A stretch of 64,000 bases of DNA from Catenulispora sp. EB89 (GTDB taxonomy: Bacteria > Actinomycetota > Actinomycetes > Streptomycetales > Catenulisporaceae): positions 186,001 through 250,000 of the forward strand of contig NZ_JBGCCU010000015.1 in the NCBI RefSeq assembly GCF_041261445.1. Reading direction: 5' to 3'. A model generated the notes under the pieces. That model was not told the origin of the DNA. It saw only the letters and a list, made by a program, of their open reading frames with translations, and did not search any database. Both the position numbers and the translations under genes were made by a program. Of the stretch, positions 32,674-40,626 are shown piece after piece (the first letter of the stretch is position 1; every line of letters starts with the position of its first letter).

Positions 32674-34758
32674 TCAGCTCAGCGCGAAGTCGTCGGCGTA
32701 GTACGCGCTCTGCCCGTACCAGCCGTGAATCCACACCGTCACCGAAGTCACCGACGCTCCCGTGGTGAACTTCGTCGACAGCTGGGACCACGAGCTCCCC
32801 GTGGTCCACGTCGAGCTGTCAGCGCCGGATCCGGTCACCCCGATGTACGTGTAGGGCCCGTTCACCCACGCGGACAGCGTGTACGTGGTGTTCGGTTTGA
32901 CCGTGACCGTCTGCGAACACTGCGCGTCGTCGCTGCTGCTCGGCGATGCCTGCAGTGCGTGCGATCCGCTGTGTACGGTCGCGCTCTGGACCACTCCCAG
33001 GTTGCTCGTGCACGTCCACGGGGACAGCGAACCGCTCTCGAAGCCCGCGTTCTGGATCCCGCTGCCGCCGCCGGAGGACGACGAGGGCGAGGTGCTCGGG
33101 GTCGTGCTGGGCGTCGTGCTGGGGGTGGTGCTCGGCGTGGTGCTGGGCGTGGTGCTCGGGGTCGTCGGCGGCGTGGTCGGCGACGACGACGAGGACGAGC
33201 CCGAGGTCGGCGGTCCGGTCGGGCACGAGGCCGCCGAGCCGTTGACGTCGTTCACCGCGTCGTTGAACAGCGTGTTCGCCGAGTCCAGGTCGTACAGCGA
33301 GAACATCATCGCCCCGCCGAGGCCGTTGCAGTGCAGGTAGTCGGCCTTGGCCTGGATGGACTGCGCGTCCTCGCCGGACCAGAAGTTGGTCCCGTCGTAG
33401 AAGTACGCGGCCTCGGCCACCGGGTCCCAGTAGGTGTCAGCGGCGTTGTTCACGATCCCGTTGAGTTCCTTGTACATCTGGATGCCCGGCACGTTCCCGG
33501 AGTCCGCCGCTCCCGCCGCGGGCCCGGTCGCCGGCTGGAACAAACCGTGGGCCGATCCGGCACTCACCCCCGTCCAGCCCCGGTAGTAGAACGGGATGCC
33601 GACGTTCAGCTTGCCGGCCGGGAACCCGCCCGGGATCCCGTACGAGGAGTCGCCGACGGTGTACGCCTTGATCGCCTCGTCGAGGTTGTACTTGGCGTTG
33701 CCCGGCGGAACGTTGCTCATCGGGTCGTTCGGGTCGCTGTAGATCGGGGCCTGGTGGTTCGTCGGTCCCGTGGCGTCCCAGCCGCCGTGCATGTCGTACG
33801 TCATCGCGTCGCCGAACGTCAGGTACTGCCCGATGTTCTGCGTCTCGATGCCGGCCGCGATCTTCTCCTGGCCGGAGGGCAGGGCCGCGGACAGTGCGTA
33901 GGTCTTTCCGTCAGCTGACCCCTGAGCGTTCAGCTCGGTCCGGAACTCCTGCAGCAGCGCCGTGTAGTTGGCCTTGTCGGCGGCGGACTCGTGGTTGCCC
34001 AGGTGGCCGGCGGAGGACGCCGGGTACTCCCAGTCGATGTCGAACCCGTCGAAGATGCCGGCCGCGGTGCCCGGGCCGCCGTAGCCGCCGGACGCCGGGA
34101 TGTTGCCCTTGATGAACATGTCGATGCAGCTCGACACGAACTTCTGCCGCGAGGCCTGAGTGGCGGCCACGTCGGAGAAGTACTTGGAGTAGGTCCAGCC
34201 GCCGATCGACAGCATGACCTTGAGGTTCGGGTTCTTCTTCTTCAGCTCCTGCAGCTGGTGGAAGTTCCCGGCGATGGGCTGGTTGTAGACGTCCGAGGTC
34301 CCGTCGACGCTGATCGAGGAGTCGAAGGACTTCTGGTAGTCGGCGAACTGGTCCTCGGCGCCGTCACCGGCGTTCGGGTCGCTCTCGCCGGCCGGGTCCG
34401 GGTCCGTGGCCTTGGTGGCCTCGAAACAGGTCAGGTTGGTCGGGTCGATGTTCTCGAAGTCGTAGATCAGGTAGTTGAGGCTGCTCGCGGCCCCGGACTG
34501 CTCCACGTTCTTCAGGTAGTAGGCGTTCTGGTAGATGGACCACTGGTCGTAGTAGGCCACCTTCAGGCCGCCGGACGTCGACGCGGCACCCGTGGTGTTG
34601 TTGCTCCGCATCGCGGCATGAGTGGAGGGACCGGCGCCGATGGCGGCGGACGCACCCGCGACGATGACCGCGGAGGCGAGCACCGCGGTCAGAGCCGATC
34701 TGTGTTTGTTGGTTATAGAGCTTCGTTTGTTGCTTATTGAGCTTCGTGACGCTCTCAT
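32674..34758 (-). CDS. Secreted GH18 chitinase with Thr-rich linker and C-terminal carbohydrate-binding domain
   Basis: 694 residues with a Sec signal (basic N-terminus with SSISNKRSSITNKH, then LTAVLASAVIVAGASAAIG, cut near residue 45). The GH18 barrel (about 65-500) has KVMLSIGGWTYS and an intact catalytic motif FDGFDIDWEYP, with proton-donor Glu at about 253, plus AMTYDMHGGWD. After the barrel comes a linker of repeated PSTT units (about 530-560) and a jelly-roll module of about 125 residues (IQNAGFESGSLSPWTC to the end), CBM4/9-like, expected to bind chitin or other glycans. It hydrolyses chitin outside the cell. It is divergent from a second chitinase, with DasR-type sites between. Confidence 0.93.
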   Translation of the reverse strand: MRASRSSISNKRSSITNKHRSALTAVLASAVIVAGASAAIGAGPSTHAAMRSNNTTGAASTSGGLKVAYYDQWSIYQNAYYLKNVEQSGAASSLNYLIYDFENIDPTNLTCFEATKATDPDPAGESDPNAGDGAEDQFADYQKSFDSSISVDGTSDVYNQPIAGNFHQLQELKKKNPNLKVMLSIGGWTYSKYFSDVAATQASRQKFVSSCIDMFIKGNIPASGGYGGPGTAAGIFDGFDIDWEYPASSAGHLGNHESAADKANYTALLQEFRTELNAQGSADGKTYALSAALPSGQEKIAAGIETQNIGQYLTFGDAMTYDMHGGWDATGPTNHQAPIYSDPNDPMSNVPPGNAKYNLDEAIKAYTVGDSSYGIPGGFPAGKLNVGIPFYYRGWTGVSAGSAHGLFQPATGPAAGAADSGNVPGIQMYKELNGIVNNAADTYWDPVAEAAYFYDGTNFWSGEDAQSIQAKADYLHCNGLGGAMMFSLYDLDSANTLFNDAVNDVNGSAASCPTGPPTSGSSSSSSPTTPPTTPSTTPSTTPSTTPSTTPSTTPSTSPSSSSGGGSGIQNAGFESGSLSPWTCTSNLGVVQSATVHSGSHALQASPSSSDDAQCSQTVTVKPNTTYTLSAWVNGPYTYIGVTGSGADSSTWTTGSSWSQLSTKFTTGASVTSVTVWIHGWYGQSAYYADDFALS
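33090..33165 (-). repeat. 12-bp repeats coding the PSTT linker
   Basis: Repeats of a GTGGTGCTGGG(C/G)-like unit on the + strand encode tandem Pro-Ser-Thr-Thr on the reverse strand, the interdomain linker of the chitinase. Copy number could vary by slippage without a frameshift. Confidence 0.65.
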
Positions 34759-34898
34759 TCGTTACGCACGCTCCTGTGGCGGGAGGGAAACCGTTCGGGA
34801 AGAAACTGCGCATGGAGCTGATCCGACAGAGCGGCGCCGCAAAAACGGATCGGGTCGTAGGGAAGAAGTACCGCCGACCTCGGGCACTGTCAAGGGTG

Positions 34899-34922
34899 AG
34901 GTCTAGACCAAGGTCTAGACCT
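34899..34922. promoter_or_regulatory. Two adjacent DasR-type palindromes (dre)
   Basis: AGGTCTAGACCA (34899-34910) and AGGTCTAGACCT (34911-34922) stand head to tail. Both contain the palindrome GGTCTAGACC, the core of the DasR-responsive element (TGGTCTAGACCA) and of the 12-bp chitinase promoter repeats recalled from Streptomyces. They lie about 140 bases before each of the divergent chitinase starts. A GntR-family DasR repressor released by GlcN-6-P or chitin products is expected to bind. Confidence 0.8.
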
Positions 34923-35030
34923 ACTGGCATCGACCATGGTCATCCCGGTGCAGGTCAGCGAAAGGCAAAGAAGGCCTTACGAGGGCTTGACCACAGGGTC
35001 GGCGGCGAGGAGCATGGCGCTCGCCACCGC

Positions 35031-35042
35031 TGGTCTAGACAT
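35031..35042. promoter_or_regulatory. Third DasR-type site, next to the second chitinase
   Basis: TGGTCTAGACAT (35031-35042) matches the same core at 9 of 10 positions and ends 24 bases before the ATG at 35067, where binding would block transcription of the forward-strand chitinase. Confidence 0.7.
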
Positions 35043-35066
35043 CTTCGTCTCACTTCGAGGAGCCTC

Positions 35067-36422
35067 ATGAGCCGCCCCTCCCAGCCCCACCGGACGCGCC
35101 GCACCGCTCTTGCCGCGGCCGCCGTCCTGAGTCTGGCGATCATGCCGATCGCCGCCGCCTCCCCGGCACTGGCCACCCCCGGCAGCGCCGCGAAATCCGC
35201 ACAGTCCTTTGACAACAACGGGAAAGTCTCAGTCGGATACTTCACCCAGTGGGGGATCTACTCAGGGTTCTACGAGAAGAACCTGATCACCTCCGGCGCG
35301 GTGAACAAGCTCACTGAGATCGACTACGCGTTCTCCAACATCGCCCCGGACGGCACCTGCGCCAGCGCCGACTCCTGGGCGGACTGGCAGAAGCCGGTCG
35401 ACGCGACGAACTCCGTGGACGGCACCGCCGACACCGGCGCGCAGAGCATCGCAGGGAACTTCAACCAGCTGCGCGAGCTGAAGAAGGCCTACCCGAAGCT
35501 GAAGATCGTGATGTCGATCGGCGGCTGGTCGGAGTCCACCAACTTCTCCGCCGCCGCGGCGACCCCGGCCTCGCGGGCGAAGTTCGCGCAGTCCTGCATC
35601 GACATGTACATCAAGGGGAACCTGCCGGGCGCCGCTCAGGGCGCGGCGGCGGGGATCTTCGACGGCATCGCCATCGACTGGGAGTACCCGGACGAGGTCG
35701 GCAACAACAACCCGCACGGTCCGCAGGACACACACAACTTCACGTTGCTGCTGCAGGAGTTCCGCAACCAGCTGAACGCTCAGGGATCAGCTGACGGCAA
35801 GCACTACCTGCTCACCGCCGACACCCCGTCCGGCCCGGAGAAGGTCTCGCACATCGAGGTCGGCCCGGTGTCGCGGATCGTGGACTGGATGAACGTGATG
35901 ACGTTCGACTTCAACGGGCCCTGGGAGACCACCGGCCCGACGGAGTCCCAGTCGAACCTGTTCCCGTCCCCGTTCGACCCGGCCCCGCGGCCGACCCCGG
36001 GCGACCCGTACCCGAACAACGGCGAGATCTCGACGGTGGAGGTCGTGGCCAACTACCTCAAGCAGGGCGCGAGCCCGAACAAGATCGCCATCTCGATCCC
36101 CTTCTACGCGCACGGCTGGACCGGCGTCGCGCCGGGGCCGCACGGCGACGGCGAGTTCCAGCCGGCCACCGGGGTGGCGGCGGACATCCAGTACAACCAG
36201 GTCGCGGCGCAGCCCGGAACCGTGTACCACGACCCGTTCTCCGGCGCCGCGTACAAGTACGACCCGGCGAGCAAGACCTTCTGGACGTTCGACGACCCGC
36301 AGAGCATCCAGGAGAAGGTCTGGTTCATCAAGGCCCTGGGACTGCGCGGCGACATGACGTGGTCGCTGGACGGCGACACGGCCGACGGACAGCTGGTGAA
36401 CGCGTTCGGGCTCGCGAAGTAG
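35067..36422 (+). CDS. Secreted GH18 chitinase-like protein with altered catalytic motif
   Basis: 451 residues. The Sec signal peptide (RRTALAAAAVLSLAIMPIAAASPALA) is cut near residue 36. A single GH18 barrel fills the rest, with KVSVGYFTQWGIY at the start, KLKIVMSIGGWSE, the catalytic segment FDGIAIDWEYP and VMTFDFNGPWE. In DxxDxDxE the middle Asp is Ala (codon 35670-35672) while the last Asp and the proton-donor Glu are present. In characterised GH18 enzymes that Asp helps orient the catalytic pair, so activity may be reduced or the protein may mainly bind. No CBM is present. ATG 35067 has CGAGGA before it, and the longer upstream frame crosses the DasR sites. Confidence 0.9.
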   Translation: MSRPSQPHRTRRTALAAAAVLSLAIMPIAAASPALATPGSAAKSAQSFDNNGKVSVGYFTQWGIYSGFYEKNLITSGAVNKLTEIDYAFSNIAPDGTCASADSWADWQKPVDATNSVDGTADTGAQSIAGNFNQLRELKKAYPKLKIVMSIGGWSESTNFSAAAATPASRAKFAQSCIDMYIKGNLPGAAQGAAAGIFDGIAIDWEYPDEVGNNNPHGPQDTHNFTLLLQEFRNQLNAQGSADGKHYLLTADTPSGPEKVSHIEVGPVSRIVDWMNVMTFDFNGPWETTGPTESQSNLFPSPFDPAPRPTPGDPYPNNGEISTVEVVANYLKQGASPNKIAISIPFYAHGWTGVAPGPHGDGEFQPATGVAADIQYNQVAAQPGTVYHDPFSGAAYKYDPASKTFWTFDDPQSIQEKVWFIKALGLRGDMTWSLDGDTADGQLVNAFGLAK

Positions 36423-36573
36423 CGCGCTCGCGGCACGCCGGGTAACGCACTCACGGTGCGCCGAGTGACACACGTCACAGAGTCGTTCGGCGCACTCCGA
36501 GGGAACGAATAGACCGGGTGGCTCCTCTTCAGCTCGACAGCATCCACCGCAGTCGAACCGGCAGGAGCCACCC

Positions 36574-37458
36574 GTGTCCGTTTTCCCGTTGCCCACGATC
36601 GACGAAGCCACTCACCGAGTCGGCCACCGATATGTGACCGCGCGCGGCGTCCGATTCCACGTCGCCGAATCAGGGCCCGCAGACGGCGCACCTTTGGTGC
36701 TGCTGCACGGCTTCCCGCAGCACTGGTACGTGTGGCGGCAGGTGCTGCCGCAGCTCGCCGCCACGCACCGGGTCCTGGCCCTGGACCTGCGCGGATCGGG
36801 CTGGACGGAGGCGCCGAAGCACGGCTACGGCACGCCGAACCTGGCCGAGGACGTGATCGCGGTGCTCGACGAGCTCGGGATCGGCCAGGCGGCGATCGTC
36901 GGGCACGACTGGGGCGGCTGGGTCGGATTCGTGGCGGCGCTGCGGCATCCGGAGCGAGTCAGCGCCCTGGTATCGGTGAACATGACGCACCTGTGGCCGC
37001 CGGCCCGGCCCGTGCTGCCGAACCTGTGGCGGATGTGGCACACGGCGTTCATCGAGCACCCGCCGATCGGGCGGCTGATGCTGCGCCGGACCGGCTTCGC
37101 GGGGTTCCTGCTGCGGCACTGGAGCGGGGACGAGACGCTGTGGGAGCGCGAGGACATCCGGGTGTACACGGATCTGCTGCGCGATCCGGCGCGGGCGCGG
37201 GCCGTGGAGCAGGTGAACGCGGCTTATGTGTGGCAGGAGATCTTCGGGCACCCGCTCGGGCGGTACCGGAAGGCGCGGCTGACGGTGCCGACGCTGATCA
37301 TCGGCGGGGAGCGCGACGTGGTGATCCCGCCGGCGGTGCTGGCAGGCGGGGAGCGGCATGCGGACGAGCTGCGGGTCGTGGTGCTGCCCGGCGGGCACTT
37401 GCTGCCGGAGGAGCAGCCTTCGGCGGTGGCGGCGGAGGTGCTTAGGTTCCTGGGGTGA
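36574..37458 (+). CDS. Epoxide-hydrolase-like alpha/beta hydrolase
   Basis: 294 residues, cytosolic. The oxyanion-hole HGFP (VLLHGFPQHWYVWRQVL, about residues 44-60) and nucleophile elbow GHDWGGWVGF (Asp at about 113) are those of epoxide hydrolases and fluoroacetate/haloalkane dehalogenases. The acid is in GGERDVVIP and the His in LPGGHLLPEEQP. The cap region has LWREREDIRVYTD-like helices. Epoxide hydrolysis is more likely than dehalogenation because of the HGFP context. Substrate unknown. GTG 36574 follows CAGGAG. It lies 151 bases after the chitinase and is probably independent of it. Confidence 0.85.
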   Translation: MSVFPLPTIDEATHRVGHRYVTARGVRFHVAESGPADGAPLVLLHGFPQHWYVWRQVLPQLAATHRVLALDLRGSGWTEAPKHGYGTPNLAEDVIAVLDELGIGQAAIVGHDWGGWVGFVAALRHPERVSALVSVNMTHLWPPARPVLPNLWRMWHTAFIEHPPIGRLMLRRTGFAGFLLRHWSGDETLWEREDIRVYTDLLRDPARARAVEQVNAAYVWQEIFGHPLGRYRKARLTVPTLIIGGERDVVIPPAVLAGGERHADELRVVVLPGGHLLPEEQPSAVAAEVLRFLG

Positions 37459-37565
37459 TCCTCACGTCTCGGTCGTAAGGCCTCCCTCGAGCGGATGAGG
37501 GGTCGGCGCCGATTTCCGTCGCTCGGGTGATACGCCGACTGATCAGCGGCTTCTATCGTAAGACC

Positions 37566-39095
37566 ATGATCCATGGTAAAGCTTTGCGACCGGCCTTCGT
37601 GGGCGTGGCGTGTCTGGCCCTGATCGCTGTGATCGGGTCCACCGCCTCGGCCGCACCCAGGACCCGGGCCGATCCGGTCAACCCATATGGTGCGCTCGGT
37701 GCGCAGCATCTGGACTGGCGGGTGTGCGACTGGTACCAGAACCCGCCGCCCGGCGGCACCGACTGGCATCAGTACCCGGTCACCTACTGCGCCGACGTCA
37801 CCGTCCCGATGGACTGGTACGACCCGTCGAAGGGCACGATCAGCGTCCGCGTCACGAAGGTCGCGAGCACCGGCGGCGCGGCGCGGCGCGGCATCCTGAT
37901 GGTCGACCCGGGAGGTCCCGGCAGCGACGGCTCGACCCTGGCGACCAAGACCGCCGAGTCCGAGCCGTCCCTGCTGAGCGCGTACGACATCATCGGCTTC
38001 GCGCCGCGCGGCGTGGCGCCGTCCACCGCGCTGAACTGCGACATCGACTGGTCCCGCTACACGCCGATCGCCGACGAGCGCGACCGCTCCGCCGCGAACA
38101 CCGCGCAGCAGCTGGCGAACGCGCGCCTGGTCGGGCAGAGCTGCGGCGCGGCGCCGCTGGCCCCGTACATCACCACCGACCAGACGATCCGAGACATGGA
38201 CCTGATCCGCGCACTGTTGGGCGAGCCGAAGGTCAACTACCTGGGGTTCTCCTACGGCACATGGCTCGGGGCCTGGTACGCCGCGACGTTCCGCGCCCGC
38301 GCCGACCGCTTCGTCCTGGACTCGAACATGGACTGGCGCACGACGATCAAGGACGACTACGTCGACTCCTGGGCCCGCGGCTTCGACCGCCGCTTCGAGG
38401 CGCAGTTCCTGCCGTGGCTCGCACGCCACGACGACATCTACGGCTTCGGCACGACCGCCGACCAGGCGCAGGCGTCGTTCGACGCACTGCGCGCGGCGGT
38501 GGCGGCCCAGGGCCGTGGCAGCTCACTGGACGTGCTGCAGGCGCAGGCACTGTACAACTCGGACGGCTGGCCGCAGTGGGCCGGGCTTCTCAAGACCCTG
38601 CGAGCCGACCCGACGCAGGCCACAAAGCTGCTGCCGGCAGTACGGGTGCCGACCGGCAAGGCGAACAGCGGCGCGTACTGGGCCGTGACGTGCGCGGACA
38701 CACCGTGGTCGCACGATCCCGGCTACTGGGTCGCCGAGGGGAACCGGCTCGGCGCCGCGTATCCACTGGCCGGCGCGGAGTCGACGGAGGAGCCGTGCGC
38801 CTACTACCCGTACACCTCGCAGCATCCGGTACTCCCGGGCGCGGACAACCTGCCGCGAATGCTGATGGTGCAGGACGAGCTCGACCCGGCGACGCCGGTC
38901 GAGGGCGCGCTCGAGGACGCGCAGGAGTCAAATCAGGCCATGGTGTTCGTGCAGGACGGCGGCAACCACATCGCGTATGACACGGGCAACGCCTGCGTGG
39001 ACGCGCATGTGAACGACTACCTGGTCAACGGCGGCACTCCGACATCAGCAGTCTGTGAAGCTATGCCGCTGCCACTGGACAACAGGGTCTACTGA
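37566..39095 (+). CDS. Secreted alpha/beta hydrolase of the tripeptidyl aminopeptidase (TAP) type
   Basis: 509 residues. The signal peptide (ALRPAFVGVACLALIAVIGSTASA) is cut near residue 29. Family signs are MVDPGGPGSDGSTLA (oxyanion region), the nucleophile NYLGFSYGTWLGAWYA (Ser at about residue 232), a cap domain, LMVQDELDPATPVEGA (Asp) and FVQDGGNHIAYDTGNACVDAHVNDYLVNG (His). The usual DPRG is here FAPRGV. Such Streptomyces-type enzymes release tripeptides or other small N-terminal units from peptides outside the cell. GTG 37527 is an alternative start but leaves an atypical signal peptide. It converges with the next gene, overlapping it by 7 bases at the stops. Confidence 0.87.
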   Translation: MIHGKALRPAFVGVACLALIAVIGSTASAAPRTRADPVNPYGALGAQHLDWRVCDWYQNPPPGGTDWHQYPVTYCADVTVPMDWYDPSKGTISVRVTKVASTGGAARRGILMVDPGGPGSDGSTLATKTAESEPSLLSAYDIIGFAPRGVAPSTALNCDIDWSRYTPIADERDRSAANTAQQLANARLVGQSCGAAPLAPYITTDQTIRDMDLIRALLGEPKVNYLGFSYGTWLGAWYAATFRARADRFVLDSNMDWRTTIKDDYVDSWARGFDRRFEAQFLPWLARHDDIYGFGTTADQAQASFDALRAAVAAQGRGSSLDVLQAQALYNSDGWPQWAGLLKTLRADPTQATKLLPAVRVPTGKANSGAYWAVTCADTPWSHDPGYWVAEGNRLGAAYPLAGAESTEEPCAYYPYTSQHPVLPGADNLPRMLMVQDELDPATPVEGALEDAQESNQAMVFVQDGGNHIAYDTGNACVDAHVNDYLVNGGTPTSAVCEAMPLPLDNRVY

Positions 39096-39898
39096 CGGCC
39101 AGGACCCTCGACGCGCCTGCGCACCTTGCCGAGGGTGCGCAGCACGGCGCGTTCGCCGACCAGGAGCGGCGCGACCTTGCGGATCCCGACGGTCCGAACA
39201 GCACCGCAGCCGGCCACAAGAGTGCCCTCGCCATCCGCGACCGCCGCGAACCCACCGACCACGAACCGGTCTTGCATCACGCACCACCCCTCCCGCAACT
39301 CCACAACAAAGCGCCCCCGGTTGCCGACCAGCCCGGTGGCAACCGCCGAGCCATCGGCACGCAGTTCGAAGCGCCGGATGAACCCGATCAGCTCAGGAAT
39401 GCTGCGCTCCATGTCAGCGAGGTAGCCCCAGACGCACTCGAAGGGGGCGTCAACGCGCAGCTCGGCATAAGCGCCGGAGGGGAGCGCCGAGGCCAGGACC
39501 CGCATGCGACGGACGGGGTCGAGGTCCGCGACCGGCCAGCCACCCGCGCCACCGATGCCGCTCACGCCACCGCCGCCGACCTGACCGCCACCACCCGCGC
39601 CGCCGCCGCTCATGCCACTGCTACCGACCTGACCGCCGCCACGCACGCCGCCGCCGCCCGACCCACCCGGCCCACCACCGACGCCCGGGCCGCCAGCGCC
39701 AGCCGGCCCACCACCGCCGCTCGCGCCGCCGACGCCAGCCGGAGTGCCGTCGCCCGGACCACCGATGCGAGCCGGACCACTGCCGCCTGCGCCACCCATG
39801 CCGCCCGGGCCGCCGCCATCCGCGCCGCCGCCCATGCCGCCAGCACCCGCGCCGCCGCCGGCCTCAGAGTCGCGAATCTCGCCCCTCATGCCGTCCAC
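39089..39898 (-). CDS. Glycine-rich protein with C-terminal SRPBCC/polyketide-cyclase-like domain
   Basis: 269 residues in two parts. Residues ~10-125 are almost only Gly, Ala, Pro, Ser and Val in GGAGG/GGVGG-type repeats (PGRS-like). Residues ~130-269 look like a START/SRPBCC fold, with YAELRVDAPFECVWGYLADMERSIPELIG (the typical first strand and helices), then GRFVVELREGWCVMQDRFVV. The start ATG (39898) overlaps the ECF sigma stop by 13 bases, so the two are coupled. Whether it regulates the sigma factor is unknown, and no membrane segment is present. A shorter product starting near residue 127 (MRVLASALP) is possible. Confidence 0.65.
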   Translation of the reverse strand: MDGMRGEIRDSEAGGGAGAGGMGGGADGGGPGGMGGAGGSGPARIGGPGDGTPAGVGGASGGGGPAGAGGPGVGGGPGGSGGGGVRGGGQVGSSGMSGGGAGGGGQVGGGGVSGIGGAGGWPVADLDPVRRMRVLASALPSGAYAELRVDAPFECVWGYLADMERSIPELIGFIRRFELRADGSAVATGLVGNRGRFVVELREGWCVMQDRFVVGGFAAVADGEGTLVAGCGAVRTVGIRKVAPLLVGERAVLRTLGKVRRRVEGPGRQ

Positions 39899-40407
39899 TG
39901 CTTCCGAAACGCCGCCTTGGCCCGGCTCAACCGCGACTTCGCCGTCCCCGCCGACACGTCGAGCACCTCCGCCGCCGCTTGCTCGTCCAAACCTTCCACC
40001 TCGCGCAACATCAGGATCGCACGGTGCTCCGGCGAGAGCCGGTCCAGTACGTCGCGGATGTCCACCGCCAGTTCGGGGCTGCCTGGTGCGGGGAGCTCGG
40101 TGAGCTCCGCCGGCTGCTGGCGGGCGGCGCGTTGCGCGACGCGAATCGCCTCGCGGACCGCGATGCGCCGTACCCAGCCGTAGAGTGCCGCCGGCTCGCG
40201 GAGTGACCGCAGGTTCTGGAAGACCGCGATCAGCGCCTCCTGTGCGGCGTCCGGTCCGTCGGCGAGGGCGATCGGGGCGCAGAGGCGGCCGACGTAGGGG
40301 GTCAGGTCGTCCAGGAGGTGGCTCATCGCCAGTGCGTCGCCGCGTTGGGCGGCGTGGACCCAGCGGACCGCGTCCTGCGCGCCACCGGCCGGCTCACCTG
40401 CGCTCAC
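39886..40407 (-). CDS. ECF RNA polymerase sigma factor
   Basis: 173 residues from GTG 40407. Region 2 runs from AVRWVHAAQRGDALAMSHLLDDLTPYVGRLCAPIAL to PDAAQEALIAVFQNLRSLREPAALYGWVRRIAVREAIR. Region 4 is LDRLSPEHRAILMLREVEGLDEQAAAEVLDVSAGTAKSRLSRAKAAFRKQW. A TACGAT hexamer (reverse strand, 40418-40413) lies 5 bases before this GTG and suggests a leaderless message. ATG 40476 would add 23 residues that do not look like sigma sequence. It is coupled to the glycine-rich SRPBCC gene, and no classical anti-sigma gene is next to it. Confidence 0.88.
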   Translation of the reverse strand: MSAGEPAGGAQDAVRWVHAAQRGDALAMSHLLDDLTPYVGRLCAPIALADGPDAAQEALIAVFQNLRSLREPAALYGWVRRIAVREAIRVAQRAARQQPAELTELPAPGSPELAVDIRDVLDRLSPEHRAILMLREVEGLDEQAAAEVLDVSAGTAKSRLSRAKAAFRKQWTA

Positions 40408-40527
40408 GCTTCGATCGTACCGGCGCACGAATAATCGGTTGCGCCCTGTCGGCGGGCGTGCGAGGGTCGTGCGCATCGCCGATCGCAGCGGTCGTCGAGC
40501 ACGTTCTCCTGGAAGGAGGTGGGGACA

Positions 40528-40626
40528 GTGACGTTTGCCGTCATTGCCGCACGCGCGGAATCCCGAATCATTTCCCTCCTTTTCACATGGAGAACACCAC
40601 AGTGCCCAAGCACTCGCAGTACCTGA
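40528..40626 (+). CDS. Possible upstream ORF overlapping the RIO kinase start
   Basis: GTG 40528 sits 8 bases after a very strong GGAAGGAGGTG Shine-Dalgarno and opens a 32-codon frame (VTFAVIAARAESRIISLLFT, continuing to TGA 40626) that covers the RIO kinase start at 40587 in another frame. The kinase ATG itself has no good RBS. The ORF could be a regulatory leader that feeds ribosomes to the kinase gene, or its SD may be coincidental. There is no homology evidence. Confidence 0.35.
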   Translation: MTFAVIAARAESRIISLLFTWRTPQCPSTRST

